A stretch of 64,000 nucleotides of DNA from Hyphomicrobium zavarzinii ATCC 27496 (GCF_000383415.1 NZ_KB911255.1:418001-482000), one strand, 5' to 3'. Positions 34,116-43,754 are shown, numbered from the stretch's first letter. Notes: generated by a model not told the origin, from the sequence alone. Program-made: numbers and translations.

Positions 34116-34535
34116 GGCCAGGGGTCCAACTTCACGATGCTTCCAACATAGGCCGGTTGCGGGAAATAGCTAGGGAGGGATTGAGCGCAGGGGGATGGCG
34201 CTCCTGCAAGTCTCTGGCGGATCAGAGATGTTTGTTGAGCATTGGTGCGTTTGGATGCGCTTTCTGGGTCGCCCGGCCCTCGATGCGAAGGCCGCTTTCT
34301 GATGCCCGCAGAGGTGCGTCGATGCAACTCCTGGGCGCGTCTCCGATATCGAGAGTTTGCCGCCGGGGGGCGAGCCAGGAACACCGGCGCTGGTCAACAA
34401 GTCCGGACTATTATATTATGTCCATAATTTAATGCGGCTTGTGCCACGCTGATGACGAGCGGCGGACGAGGGGCCTATGATGGACGCCGCACGGGGCGAT
34501 TTGCAATTCTTGGACACGATGCGAGGGCGCGGGTT
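34116..34535. other. Gene-free stretch with AT-rich promoter-like patch before the MFS gene
   Basis: No convincing gene; frames here are short and Arg/Pro-rich. The AT-rich patch 34409-34432 contrasts with the surrounding GC content and contains an inverted repeat, so it probably holds the promoter and operator of the MFS-tetR unit. Confidence 0.5.
34415..34428. promoter_or_regulatory. Candidate operator before MFS-tetR unit
   Basis: Inverted repeat ATTATG-TC-CATAAT, arms of 6, in an AT-rich patch about 110 bp before the preferred MFS start. TetR-type repressors bind short palindromes near genes they control, so this may be the site for the regulator encoded downstream. Confidence 0.4.
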
Positions 34536-35834
34536 GTGATCTCGAACGCGCTTGCGGGTGTGCTGCGCCGCCATGATATCCATTACGGATGGGTGGTGGT
34601 GGCCGTTACGTTTCTGACCATGCTGGTCACGGCCGGTGCGGTCGGTGCCCCCGGCGTTTTCATCGAGCCCTTGGAGAAGGAATTCGGCTGGCGACGCGAT
34701 GAAGTGTCGGCTGCGCTCGCGGTTCGCTTTGCGCTTTTCGGTTTGATGGGGCCGTTCGCCGCCGCGTTCATGAACCGCTTCGGCGTGCGCCGGGTGGTGC
34801 TGGCTGCCCTCTCCCTCATCGCCGCTGCGCTCACGGCCTCGCTGGCCATGAGCGAGATTTGGCAGCTCGTCGTGCTCTGGGGCGTCGTTGTCGGCATCGG
34901 TACCGGTCTCATGGCGATGGTGCTGGGCGCGACGGTTGCGATGCGCTGGTTCTCGGCTCGCCGCGGCCTGGTGCTCGGTCTGCTGGCGGCAAGCTCGGCG
35001 TCGGGGCAACTCGTCTTTCTTCCGCTGCTGGCGCGCCTTACCGAGGCTCTCGGGTGGAGGACGGCGCTGGGCGTGGTGTGCGGTGCCCTGCTGTTGACTG
35101 CGCTGGCGGTGCTGGCCCTGATGCGGGATCGCCCTCGGGATGTGGGATTGCCCGCTTATGGCGAGAGCAAACCCGACGAGCGTGAGGTGCCGGTTTCCGG
35201 AGGGCTCGGGCAATCTCTTCTCGCGCCGCTCCTAATCCTGCGGGAGGCTGTGCGTGTTCCCGTCTTCTGGGTGCTCTTCGGCACGTTCTACATCTGCGGC
35301 GTGAGCACCAACGGGTTGATGCAGACGCACTTCATTCCCTTCTGCGGCGACTTCGGGCTGGTTGCGACGAGTGCGGCCGGTCTGCTCGCGATGATGGGTG
35401 TGTTCGATTTTTTCGGAACGCTTGGTTCGGGGTGGTTGTCCGACCGGTTTGACAACCGGTGGCTTCTGTTCTGGTACTATCTCTTGCGCGGGCTCTCGTT
35501 GCTCTACCTTCCTTTCAGCGATTTCACGATAGTGGGGCTCACGATATTCGCCTTGTTCTATGGGCTCGACTGGATCGCGACTGTGCCGCCCACGGTGAAG
35601 CTCACGGCCGAGCGGTTCGGAGACGGCAAGGCCAACATCGTGTTCGGCTGGATCTTTGCGGGACATCAACTGGGGGCGGCCTCGGCCGCCTATGGCGCGG
35701 GTCTTTCGCGCACCGTCTACGACACCTATTTGCCTGCGTTTTTCGTGGCGGGTGTTCTTTGCATCCTCGCCGCACTGGCATTTGCAGCGCTCAGAAACTC
35801 CGAGGGGCCGCGCCGAGCGCCTCTCGCAGCCTGA
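34536..35834 (+). CDS. MFS transporter
   Basis: About 432 residues with 12 membrane helices. YGWVVVAVTFLTMLV near the start, the MRWFSARRGLVLGLLAAS motif after helix 4 and a split into two six-helix halves fit the major facilitator superfamily, resembling monocarboxylate/oxalate-formate antiporters. GTG 34536 gives a family-typical length; ATG 34452 would add 28 hydrophilic residues without a ribosome site. A tetR gene follows at 111 bp, suggesting local control by a small-molecule substrate, which is unknown. Confidence 0.85.
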   Translation: MISNALAGVLRRHDIHYGWVVVAVTFLTMLVTAGAVGAPGVFIEPLEKEFGWRRDEVSAALAVRFALFGLMGPFAAAFMNRFGVRRVVLAALSLIAAALTASLAMSEIWQLVVLWGVVVGIGTGLMAMVLGATVAMRWFSARRGLVLGLLAASSASGQLVFLPLLARLTEALGWRTALGVVCGALLLTALAVLALMRDRPRDVGLPAYGESKPDEREVPVSGGLGQSLLAPLLILREAVRVPVFWVLFGTFYICGVSTNGLMQTHFIPFCGDFGLVATSAAGLLAMMGVFDFFGTLGSGWLSDRFDNRWLLFWYYLLRGLSLLYLPFSDFTIVGLTIFALFYGLDWIATVPPTVKLTAERFGDGKANIVFGWIFAGHQLGAASAAYGAGLSRTVYDTYLPAFFVAGVLCILAALAFAALRNSEGPRRAPLAA

Positions 35835-35945
35835 CAGGCAATTGATCTCGCGCAGGGCGACGTGCCGCATATATTGGCAGGATCATAAATGGCGTGTGCT
35901 ATTCGGCGGCGATGATCGCGGCCCAAAAATAAGAGGAGAGGAAGC

Positions 35946-36533
35946 ATGCCCCGCGTTTCCCGCAAGCAGGCGGATCAGCACCGGATCGACGTCATCCGCG
36001 CGGCGTCGCGGCTTTTTCCGCAGCATGGCATCGATGGGGTCAGCGTTCCGTCTCTCATGGCGGAGGCCGGGCTTACGCACGGCGCGTTCTATGGTCATTT
36101 CCAGTCCAAGGAAGCGCTGGTCGTCGCAGCGTGCGACGAGGCGTTCGAAGCGAAGCGCAAGTACTATGACGATCTCATTGCGCGTCATGGCTCCGACGCC
36201 GAGGGGCTGCGGGCAGCATTCATCAAGCGCTACACGCGGCTCAGCCACCGGGACGAGCGGGCGGAAGGCTGTCCGATTGCCGCGCTCTGCGGGGATATAG
36301 CCCGCAATGAGCGCAAAGGGCCAATCCGGTCTGCGTTCGCGGCGGGTGTGATGTCGCTGATCGACAGGCTGCCTCAGATCCTGTCGCGGCGAAAAAAGAA
36401 GGCTTCGCGGGAGGAGGCGCTCACGACTGCCAGTATGCTGGTCGGAGCGCTGGTGCTGGCGCGCGCGACGGAAGGGCATGCGATCTCCGAGGAGTTCCTG
36501 TCCGCCACGCGCAAGGCGCTGCTGGAGAGCTAG
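35946..36533 (+). CDS. TetR family transcriptional regulator
   Basis: 195 residues: N-terminal helix-turn-helix (VIRAASRLFPQHGIDGVSVP, LMAEAGLTHGAFYGHFQSKE) and a C-terminal ligand-binding region with EGCPIAALCGDIAR, a pattern of one TetR_C subfamily. A very good ribosome site (AAGAGGAGAGG) precedes the ATG. It probably controls the upstream MFS gene and itself. Ligand unknown. Confidence 0.93.
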   Translation: MPRVSRKQADQHRIDVIRAASRLFPQHGIDGVSVPSLMAEAGLTHGAFYGHFQSKEALVVAACDEAFEAKRKYYDDLIARHGSDAEGLRAAFIKRYTRLSHRDERAEGCPIAALCGDIARNERKGPIRSAFAAGVMSLIDRLPQILSRRKKKASREEALTTASMLVGALVLARATEGHAISEEFLSATRKALLES

Positions 36534-36693
36534 GGGCCTGCGTGTGAGGGACCGGCTGTTTTCCTCCTTTGCGGTTTTCCGTCTTGCCTTATTTCGATTG
36601 CGGTTTCCCCGGTTGCAGGTATTTTCATGATGCTGATAATCTTTTAGGGCTCACATTCTGTCGAATGTTCGAGAGATCTATGCTGGGGGCAAG

Positions 36694-37179
36694 ATGATTT
36701 TCGGGCTGGAAGGGTTCACGCTTTTTCACGTTGCGCTGAGTCTCGTGGGTATTGCCGCGGGTTTTGTGGTCGTCGGCGGCTTTTTGTCGAACGAGCGGCT
36801 TGATGGCGCGACACATGTATTCCTTGCGGCGACGGTGGCGACGAACGTGACAGGCTTTGGATTTCCGTTCGTTCAGCTGCTGCCTTCCCACATCGTAGCG
36901 CTCATTTCGCTGGCGGTGCTCGCTGTTGCGGTCTATGCGCGTTACGTCGCTCAGTTGTCGGGTGCGTGGCGCGGGATCTACGTGGTGTCGGCTACGCTCG
37001 CGCTCTATCTCAATGTGTTCGTGCTGATCGTGCAGACGTTCCTCAAGAACCCTGCGCTTTCGGCGCTGGCCCCGACGCAATCCGAGCCTCCATTCGCCGC
37101 AACTCAAGGGGCGGCGCTCGTTCTGTTCGTGCTGCTCGGGATTGCGTCGCTTCGCAGGTTCCGGGTGTCAGGGGCCTGA
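36694..37179 (+). CDS. Four-helix membrane protein of unknown function
   Basis: 161 residues with about four membrane helices (starting FHVALSLVGIAAGFVVVGGF and LAATVATNVTGFGFPFVQLL), and short loops. It resembles uncharacterised small membrane proteins in Proteobacteria. No cofactor motif is visible. Its ATG follows GGGGGC. Converges with the MOSC gene. Confidence 0.72.
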   Translation: MIFGLEGFTLFHVALSLVGIAAGFVVVGGFLSNERLDGATHVFLAATVATNVTGFGFPFVQLLPSHIVALISLAVLAVAVYARYVAQLSGAWRGIYVVSATLALYLNVFVLIVQTFLKNPALSALAPTQSEPPFAATQGAALVLFVLLGIASLRRFRVSGA

Positions 37180-37194
37180 CAGACAAAGGGGCAG

Positions 37195-37905
37195 TCAAAC
37201 CTCGCCGAGGAGGCGCGGCGCCCAGTCTTCGACAGCGTGTTTCTCGATGCGGCGTGTGGCCAGCGCGCGCCATCCGGCGGCGAGCTCTGCAATCTCCGCC
37301 ATTTTCGCCAGCTCGTCGTAACGGCGCGTGTCGCGGTAGAGCAGCGTGATCAGCCGCGAGAGCGGCCAGGCCTCGTGCAGTCGCTCGACAAGCCTTAGCT
37401 CGTCTCCGGGATTTGCCTCGCCTTCCTCGATCACGCGATAGTACCAACCGGTGCGGCCGCTCATTTGCGTCAGCATCGACATGTCGCGGCGTGAAAAGCG
37501 CGCGTTGAGCTTCCAGCAGGGCTGCCGTCCCTGGCTGACCTGAAGCACGGCTGATCCGAAGCGCACGATGTCGCCGATGTGGACGTTCGATTCCGTCCAT
37601 CCGGTGGTCGAGAGGTTCTCACCGAATGCGCCGGGCGCGCCGAGAAGGGCATGCTCGCCGATCTGCGCCTCCCATGCTCGGTAGTGATCAAAGGGATAGT
37701 GGTGGACCGCCTTCTCGGGGCCGCCGTGGTTCTTCTGATCGGCCTGCTGGTCGCCAGCGAGGCCTGTCCGTGTCACGCGCCATGGGCTTTCGAGGGGCGT
37801 TTTGGCGATGGCGCTCATCCGCTCCCGCTCATCGATGGGCGCGATGCGTCCTGCGAGGACTATGGGCGCAACGGCGGGAAGTTCGGGTATTCTCGTCTGG
37901 CTCAC
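37195..37905 (-). CDS. MOSC domain protein (YiiM family)
   Basis: About 236 residues. The MOSC beta-barrel carries the cysteine in SQGRQPCWKLNARF that binds molybdenum cofactor sulfide in relatives, and GDQQADQKNHGGPEKAVHHY is the YiiM hallmark. The C-terminal ~50 residues match the 3-alpha domain. E. coli YiiM reduces N-hydroxylated bases. GTG 37905 is preferred because GGAG stands about 8 bases upstream; GTG 37914 is the alternative. Confidence 0.9.
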   Translation of the reverse strand: MSQTRIPELPAVAPIVLAGRIAPIDERERMSAIAKTPLESPWRVTRTGLAGDQQADQKNHGGPEKAVHHYPFDHYRAWEAQIGEHALLGAPGAFGENLSTTGWTESNVHIGDIVRFGSAVLQVSQGRQPCWKLNARFSRRDMSMLTQMSGRTGWYYRVIEEGEANPGDELRLVERLHEAWPLSRLITLLYRDTRRYDELAKMAEIAELAAGWRALATRRIEKHAVEDWAPRLLGEV

Positions 37906-37941
37906 GTGCGGCACTCCAATTTCGGACGGTCATCATAAGCC

Positions 37942-37971
37942 AAAAAGGACCGGCACGCGGGGTGCCGGTCC
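37942..37971 (-). terminator. Intrinsic terminator of xoxF
   Basis: Perfect 10-bp stem GGACCGGCAC (37947-37956) and GTGCCGGTCC (37962-37971), loop GCGGG, followed on the minus strand by TTTTTGG. It lies 38 bp after the xoxF stop, so xoxF is transcribed without a downstream partner. Confidence 0.88.
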
Positions 37972-38008
37972 AAGTTGCTCGCAGGCCTAACCCTTGTTGG
38001 AGGAAGCG

Positions 38009-39826
38009 CTATGGCAGCGAGTAGACGGAGAGTGTTCCGCCAAGAGCCGTGAACTCCTTGAGGCCCGCATAGTTGCCGACCGCGCCGAGGCCGTCGGTGG
38101 GCTTGTCGAGACCTGCCGCCAAGCCGATGCCGGCCCAGCCGCCAACGCCCGAGAACACGCCGATGTACTGCTTGCCCTTGTGGCTGTAGGTGAACACGTT
38201 GCCGATGATGCCGGACGGGTTTCTGTGCTTGAACAGCTCTTTGCCGTCCTTCTGGTCGCGGCACTTGAGGTAGCCGTCCAGCGTGCCGTGGCAGAAGATG
38301 CCGCCGGCAGTGGCCAGTACGCCCGACCACACCGAGAAGCGTTCGTCGTGGCTGTAGACGATCTCACCCTTGCCGGCATCCCACGCAATCACATGGCCCG
38401 TGTTGGTCTTGCCTTCGGGCGGGAACATCGAGAGCGTGGCGCCGACGTACGGCTGTCCCGGTGTGTACGAGACCTTGAAGGGCTCGTAGTCCATGCAGAC
38501 GTTGTTGATCGGGACATAGAAGAGACGCGTCTCCGGCGAGTAGGCAGCCGGCTGCTGATCCTTGAAGCCGAGCGCGGCTGGGCAGATGTTCTTCGTGTTC
38601 ACGTCCGCGCCGTTGAGGAACGTCGACTTCGAGGCGACGACAGTCGGTCTGCCGTAATTCGGCTTGGACTTGTCCATCTCGACGCCGCTCGACCAGTTGA
38701 GGTCGGGATCGTAAGGCTTGGCGACCAGCAACTCACCATTGGTGCGGTCGAGCGTGTAGCCGAAGCCGTTGCGATCGAAGTGGACGAGGGCCTTGTGCGT
38801 TTTGCCCGCGACTTCCTGGTCCACGAGGATCATCTCGTTGATGCCGTCGTAATCCCACTCGTCAAACGGGGTCATCTGGTAGGCCCAGGCAGCGACGCCC
38901 GTGTCCGGATTGCGGGCGATGATCGACATCGTCCACTTCTGGTCGATCTGCTTTCCATCGGGTCCCGCGCGCTGAGCCGGGTTCCAGGTCGAGGGGTTCG
39001 CGGTACCGTAGTAGAAGAGATCGAGCTCCGGATCGTAGGAGAACCATCCCCATACCGAGCCGCCGCCGATCTTCCACTGGTCGCCAGTCCAGGTCTTGAG
39101 GGAGCTGTCCTTGCCGACCGGCTTGCCGAGCGAGGTGGTCTTCTGGGGATCGAACAAGATCTGATCGTCGGGGCCGACGCTATAGCCGCGCCAGGCCCGC
39201 TTGCCGGTCTTGATGTCGTAGGCCGTGATCGAGCCCTGGATGCCGAACTCCGCGCCCGAGATACCGACGATCACCTTGTCCTTGATGACGACGGGTGCGG
39301 CAACGCCGGTCTCGCCCTTCTTGGGATCGCCGTTCACGACCTTCCAAGCCTCCTGGCCGGTCTTGGCGTCGAGTGCGACGACTGTGGTGTCGGCCTGGTA
39401 GAGGAAGATCTTGCCTTCAGCATAGGCGAGCCCGCGGTTGACGGTGTCGCAGCACATCACGCCGATGACCGAGGGATCCTGCTTCGGAGAGTACTTCCAG
39501 ATGATCTTGTTCTCGTCGTCGAGGTTCAACGCATAGACGACGTTCGGGAACGGCGAGTGGAGGTACATCGTGCTGCCGATGACCAGCGGCGTTCCCTCGT
39601 GACCGCGCAACACGCCCGTCGAGAAGCTCCAGGCGACCTTCAGATCGCCGACGTTGCGCGTGTTGATCTGATCGAGGGTGGAAAAGCGGTGATTTGCGTA
39701 GTCACCCGTTTGCAGGGCCCACTGGTTGGGATCCTTGCTCTGCTTCAACACATCGTCGTTGGCGATGGCTGGCATGGCCAAGGCGGTCGTCAACAGCAGC
39801 GCCGCGGCGCCGACTGATCTGGACAT
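38009..39826 (-). CDS. xoxF: Lanthanide-dependent PQQ methanol dehydrogenase XoxF
   Basis: Periplasmic PQQ enzyme that oxidises methanol (and possibly formaldehyde), passing electrons to cytochrome c. 605 residues: signal peptide (cleavage near AMPAIAND), vicinal Cys125-Cys126 (GVMCCDTV) over the PQQ ring, and [10 protein letters not shown] with catalytic Asp325 and the extra Asp327 that in XoxF replaces the Ala of calcium-type MxaF and coordinates lanthanides. RNPDTG and [13 protein letters not shown] are propeller repeats. AGGAGG precedes the ATG. No xoxG (cytochrome) or xoxJ lies next to it; an intrinsic terminator follows directly. Confidence 0.97.
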   Translation of the reverse strand: MSRSVGAAALLLTTALAMPAIANDDVLKQSKDPNQWALQTGDYANHRFSTLDQINTRNVGDLKVAWSFSTGVLRGHEGTPLVIGSTMYLHSPFPNVVYALNLDDENKIIWKYSPKQDPSVIGVMCCDTVNRGLAYAEGKIFLYQADTTVVALDAKTGQEAWKVVNGDPKKGETGVAAPVVIKDKVIVGISGAEFGIQGSITAYDIKTGKRAWRGYSVGPDDQILFDPQKTTSLGKPVGKDSSLKTWTGDQWKIGGGSVWGWFSYDPELDLFYYGTANPSTWNPAQRAGPDGKQIDQKWTMSIIARNPDTGVAAWAYQMTPFDEWDYDGINEMILVDQEVAGKTHKALVHFDRNGFGYTLDRTNGELLVAKPYDPDLNWSSGVEMDKSKPNYGRPTVVASKSTFLNGADVNTKNICPAALGFKDQQPAAYSPETRLFYVPINNVCMDYEPFKVSYTPGQPYVGATLSMFPPEGKTNTGHVIAWDAGKGEIVYSHDERFSVWSGVLATAGGIFCHGTLDGYLKCRDQKDGKELFKHRNPSGIIGNVFTYSHKGKQYIGVFSGVGGWAGIGLAAGLDKPTDGLGAVGNYAGLKEFTALGGTLSVYSLP

Positions 39827-39924
39827 GATGTTTCCTCCTAGACGTTTCTCAGGATTTTCTTGTCCTGGTCACGGGCGCTTGGGTGTGGGCGACTATTTTC
39901 TTTTGAAATCCGCGAATCCTGCTG

Positions 39925-39952
39925 GAAGCGGCAATTTTCTTATTTCCGCTTC
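39925..39952. promoter_or_regulatory. Inverted repeat upstream of xoxF
   Basis: GAAGCGG (39925-39931) and CCGCTTC (39946-39952) are 7-bp inverted arms 14 bases apart, about 100 bp before the xoxF start. It may be a regulator site or part of the transcript leader. Confidence 0.35.
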
Positions 39953-39975
39953 ATTTCCTGTTTCTCGCTCCGCCG

Positions 39976-39996
39976 TTCCCGAATTTAATTCGGAAA
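39976..39996. promoter_or_regulatory. 21-bp near-perfect palindrome upstream of xoxF
   Basis: Centre CGAATTTAATTCG extended to TTCC/GGAAA: nine of ten pairs match around the central T at 39986. It is ~150 bp upstream of the xoxF start and AT-rich in a GC-rich genome, as expected of an operator. The binding protein is unknown; lanthanide- and methanol-responsive regulators of xoxF are not encoded nearby. Confidence 0.5.
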
Positions 39997-40386
39997 TGAC
40001 CGGACGATGATTTCGCGGCTTCTGCCAAGTGTTCCCACCCATTGTGCCGTGGCGTGGCAACCATAGGCTCGCGGCTTGGCTCTCACCTAGGGCCAGGGAG
40101 AAAACGACTGCTGGTGCCATCTCTCCTTGCCCGTGGCCTCTCCGGAGTGTCGCCAACAAGTTTGAAGGCGGAGCGTTATCGTCTGGGCAAAAGACCGATC
40201 AAACCGAGAATAAATGTTTCTGTACAGGGCATTATCCCGGGATCTGTGCTGTTCTTACGGCGCAGGCAAGGCGCGGTGGCTCTACCCGCTGCGTGAGGCG
40301 TGGCTCTATGGAATTGATGGCCACTCGCACTACTATGGTGCCAATGCGGAACTCGGTTCTGCGATCTGCCGGGGAGCTTTCCAGCC

Positions 40387-41856
40387 GTGACATTGCCGCT
40401 CAGACTTCAGCGTGAGGGCGAAATCAGCCTGCAAATCCAGATTTTTGAGCAGGTACGCGGGATGATTTTGGAAGGGAGGCTTCGTCCTGGAGAGCCGCTG
40501 CCTGCTACGCGTATTTTGAGCGAGCAACTTGGTGTTTCTCGAAACACGATCAGTCTCACCTACGAGCGTTTAATGGCGGAAGGTTATATCGAATCCCGCA
40601 AAACGCGCGGGACGTTCGTGTCTTTGCAGATTCCTGAGGATGTTCTCTATACGGCTACGCATGGCGAAGCGCGCTCCGTCTCGCGAAAAGTGCGCCGCCC
40701 GTCGAAGGTGATGCAGCGCGAGTTTCGCGCGCAGATGCTCGTCAATCCTCATCGGCGCAAGCTGACGGCCGACTTCTGGGTCGGCCGGCCCGATCCGAAC
40801 TCGTTTCCGCGCAAGGCGTGGGCGACACTCGTCCACCGGCGGCTTCAGTCGGCAGGGTCGGCGCTCACCGAGTACCGGGACGTCGCGGGGCTGATCGACC
40901 TGCGTCGCGCGATCGCCGACCGGCTGCGGCCGGCGCGGAGCATTGTCGCGAGCCCGGACCAGATCCTGATCGTGGGCGGAAGCCAGGATGGTCTCAATCT
41001 CGTGAGCCGGATGATCCTGGAGCCTGGCAGCACGGCGGTTGTCGAGTCGCCCTGCTACCAGGGTGCTGCGTTTCTGTTCGAGAGCTTCGGCGCGAAGCTC
41101 GTGCCTGTCCGGATCGATCATCGCGGGCTCGATTGCAGCCAGCTGCCAAACATCCGGAATGCGATCGCCTACGTGACGCCCTCGCATCAGTATCCGCTCG
41201 GCGTTACGCTGTCGCTCGAGCGGCGGCTCGAGTTGCTGGCATGGGCGGCGCAGACCGGCTCCTATATCGTCGAGGACGACTACGACAGCGATTTCCGGTT
41301 TCACGGGGCGCCGATCGCGGCTCTAAAGGGGCTCGATCGCGCGGATCGTGTCATTTATCTCGGCACGTTCTCCAAGTGCCTCGGCGCGGGGCTCCGTCTT
41401 GGATACGTGGTGGTGCCGAACGATCTTATTTCACGCGCGCGTCAGGTCAAAACGCTCATGAACAACGGGCAGCCGTGGCTCGAGCAGGCTGCGCTTGCCG
41501 ATTTTATGACCGGCGGCGGGTTCGAACGGCATGTCCGGCGCATCCGCAACCTCTATCTCGCGCGGCGGAACGCGCTCGTCTCCTCGCTACGCCGGCATTT
41601 CAACGAGAGCGAGATCATCGGCGACGAAGCAGGCATGCATCTGGCGTGGCGGTTGCCCTCTCATTTGCCTTCGGCCAAGGAGGTCGAGGAGATCGGGCTC
41701 GCGGCGGGTGTGGGCGTCTACACGCTGGCCTCTGGAGCGGCCATCAATTTCGGGCCAGTGCCGGAGGGAGACCGTTATCTCGTGCTCGGGTTCTCCTCGC
41801 TCAGCGAGCGGGAGATCGAGGCCGGCATCGCGAAGCTCGCGGAAGCGCTCTCCTGA
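40387..41856 (+). CDS. MocR/PdxR-type regulator (GntR domain fused to PLP aminotransferase fold)
   Basis: 489 residues: a GntR winged helix (residues ~10-80: LPATRILSEQLGVSRNTISL, TRGTFVSL) and a fold-type I aminotransferase domain (~110-489) with the PLP motifs EDDYDSDFRF and FSKCLGAGLRLGY, where the Lys of TFSKC is expected to hold PLP. These proteins sense amines, amino acids or PLP. Start GTG 40387 with GGGGAG upstream. It diverges from xoxF and converges with the APC permease, so it may control either; no target is proven. Confidence 0.92.
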   Translation: MTLPLRLQREGEISLQIQIFEQVRGMILEGRLRPGEPLPATRILSEQLGVSRNTISLTYERLMAEGYIESRKTRGTFVSLQIPEDVLYTATHGEARSVSRKVRRPSKVMQREFRAQMLVNPHRRKLTADFWVGRPDPNSFPRKAWATLVHRRLQSAGSALTEYRDVAGLIDLRRAIADRLRPARSIVASPDQILIVGGSQDGLNLVSRMILEPGSTAVVESPCYQGAAFLFESFGAKLVPVRIDHRGLDCSQLPNIRNAIAYVTPSHQYPLGVTLSLERRLELLAWAAQTGSYIVEDDYDSDFRFHGAPIAALKGLDRADRVIYLGTFSKCLGAGLRLGYVVVPNDLISRARQVKTLMNNGQPWLEQAALADFMTGGGFERHVRRIRNLYLARRNALVSSLRRHFNESEIIGDEAGMHLAWRLPSHLPSAKEVEEIGLAAGVGVYTLASGAAINFGPVPEGDRYLVLGFSSLSEREIEAGIAKLAEALS

Positions 41857-41858
41857 TA

Positions 41859-41891
41859 CAAAAATGGCCGGGTCATGAGATGACCCGGCCA
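41859..41891 (-). terminator. Intrinsic terminator of the APC permease gene
   Basis: Stem GGCCGGGTCAT (41866-41876) and ATGACCCGGCC (41880-41890) with a 3-base loop, then TTTTTG on the minus strand. It is 26 bp beyond the permease stop and lies between the two converging genes. Confidence 0.88.
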
Positions 41892-41916
41892 GTCCGCTAG
41901 GTGCTCCGTCTCAGGC

Positions 41917-43671
41917 TCAAGACGGGAGCTGGAAGTAGTAGTGGCCGAAGAGGACGATGGCAGCGCCCGCGGCGAGTGCCAGGTAGGGCAGGATGCCCGC
42001 ACGTCTCTCGCCGAGATCCTGGCTCTTGAGATCCAGGTCGATCAGCATGTGATCGGGGAAGCGTCCCTTGTCCTGCACGTAGTGACGGAACAGGAAGACG
42101 GGTATGATCAGCAATCCGAACGCCAAACCGTACCAAAGCGCGTTGGGATTGCCCCAGACCTTGGCGCCAACGCCCATGAGGAACAGGTTGAAGAAGCCGA
42201 GTCCTGCGTTGACGGCGATCAGCCAGTTCGGTGCCCGGTAGGGGCGGGGAATGTTGGGGCTGTCGATGCGGTGGATCCACGTCGCCTGAAGGTTCAGGAA
42301 GATGAAGATCATGTAGCCGACGTTCGAGATGGAGAGGATCAGGTAGTACGCCGTCGCGTCCGAAGCCGCGAAGGTGAGAAGACCGAGGTTGAAGATGAGA
42401 TCGGTCCACATGGCGCGCGTGGGGGCGCCGTGCTCGTTGGTGTGGGCGAGGTACTTCGGCAGCCAGCCATCGACGCCGCCCTGATAGAGCGTGCGGGAGG
42501 AGCCGGCCATCGCCATCTGGATCGCGAGGATGAGCGCGAGGATCATCATCATCTCCAGAAGATGGGTGATGATCTGCGAGCCACCGCCGACCATGTGGCC
42601 CATGGCAGCCGCAACGCCGGTGCCGTCCACGATACCGGGCTGCGTCATGCCCTCGAGGCCGAGGTATCCCTGAAAGGATGCAGCAACCAGCGTGTAGAGC
42701 AGGACGCAGAGAAGACCAGCGGCGATGATCGACTTCTTGGTATCGGAAGCCGGATTCTTGAACTCGCGCGTGTAGCAGACGGCCGTCTCGAAGGCGTAGG
42801 TGGACCAGCCGGCGATGAACAGAGCGCCGAGGAAGAACGTCCAGCCGCCGTTGTTCCACTCGCCGTTCGGAGGCACGAGCGGCGTATAGTTCTGGTAGTT
42901 CACGCCGCCGTTGAAGTAGGGAACGATGCCGACGATGAGCATCGGGATGACGACGAGAAGGCCGATCGCCATCTGAACGCGCGCGGTGCCGAGCACGCCG
43001 CGATGCTGAATGGCGAAGGTGATCAGCATCAGCGCCGCGCCGATGAAGAAGGTCGGGCCGATCTCGATGTTGGCAAGGCCGAAGAACGAGAAGCTCGCAA
43101 GCGTCATCGTGCGAAGAGCGGGTGTTGCCGCTTCCGTCACGGCCGCGATGGCGAGCTTTGCAGCTTCCTCGGCGGATTTGCCGTCGATGGCGGCGGCATT
43201 GGCTGCGTTCTTGAGCCAGGCGAGAACCTCAGGCGAGTCCGCGCCGAACACGGGGATGGGCGCGATGGCGTTGAGGATGTAGCCGGCGGCGATGGCACAG
43301 CCGAGCGATAGCACCGGCGTCCATGCATACCAATTGCACCAGACCGACAGCGGCGCGATGAGCTTGCTATAGCGCAGCCATGCAGCCGAGCCGTAGACGG
43401 CGGCGCCGCCCGACTTGTTTTTGAAGAGGCCTGCGATCTCGGCGTAGCTGTAGGCTTGGAGGAAGCCCATCACCACGGAGATCGTCCAGACGAGGAAGGC
43501 GAGCTTGCCGGCCGTCGCCCCCATGCCGCCGATTGAAATCAGAACGAGCGCGGGCACACCGCTCGCAATCCAAAACGCACCCTTCCAGTCAATTGTTCGG
43601 TGCAACCCGCCGAATTCATCGCCGGCAAAAGCAGTGTTTGCCTCCGGCTTTTTGTTCGCCACGTCCTGCAT
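41917..43671 (-). CDS. APC-family amino acid/amine permease
   Basis: 584 residues, about 12-14 membrane helices. The first membrane segment (ALVLISIGGMGATAGKLAFL) and the FFLGALFIAGWSTYAFETAV and MAMAGSSRTLYQGGVDGW segments fit the amino acid-polyamine-organocation superfamily. GGGAGCG precedes ATG 43671. It is transcribed away from the XRE-cupin regulator across a perfect 37-bp inverted repeat, and next to the gmaS/mgs cluster, so its substrate is probably the amine or amino acid that the cluster consumes. The substrate is an inference. Confidence 0.9.
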   Translation of the reverse strand: MQDVANKKPEANTAFAGDEFGGLHRTIDWKGAFWIASGVPALVLISIGGMGATAGKLAFLVWTISVVMGFLQAYSYAEIAGLFKNKSGGAAVYGSAAWLRYSKLIAPLSVWCNWYAWTPVLSLGCAIAAGYILNAIAPIPVFGADSPEVLAWLKNAANAAAIDGKSAEEAAKLAIAAVTEAATPALRTMTLASFSFFGLANIEIGPTFFIGAALMLITFAIQHRGVLGTARVQMAIGLLVVIPMLIVGIVPYFNGGVNYQNYTPLVPPNGEWNNGGWTFFLGALFIAGWSTYAFETAVCYTREFKNPASDTKKSIIAAGLLCVLLYTLVAASFQGYLGLEGMTQPGIVDGTGVAAAMGHMVGGGSQIITHLLEMMMILALILAIQMAMAGSSRTLYQGGVDGWLPKYLAHTNEHGAPTRAMWTDLIFNLGLLTFAASDATAYYLILSISNVGYMIFIFLNLQATWIHRIDSPNIPRPYRAPNWLIAVNAGLGFFNLFLMGVGAKVWGNPNALWYGLAFGLLIIPVFLFRHYVQDKGRFPDHMLIDLDLKSQDLGERRAGILPYLALAAGAAIVLFGHYYFQLPS

Positions 43672-43754
43672 GAATCGCTCCCTATGCTCCCCTTCAGGAG
43701 GAGTTATTGATGAAGTGTTAGTGCGAGGCATACTGCCGCAGAGTTGCCTCTGAT

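Larger units (their letters stand above)
39827..40386. other. 560-bp gene-free region upstream of xoxF and a MocR gene
   Basis: Divergent promoter region. No supported gene; frames are short and unlike proteins. It contains two inverted repeats nearer the xoxF side (entries below). The part beyond about 40000 shows nothing I can identify. The size is large for two promoters, so an unrecognised leader or small RNA is possible. Confidence 0.55.

Noticed and set aside
40029-40415. Frames between xoxF and the MocR gene
   Set aside because: Low-complexity Arg/Gly/Ser composition and no ribosome sites; overlap with the MocR start.
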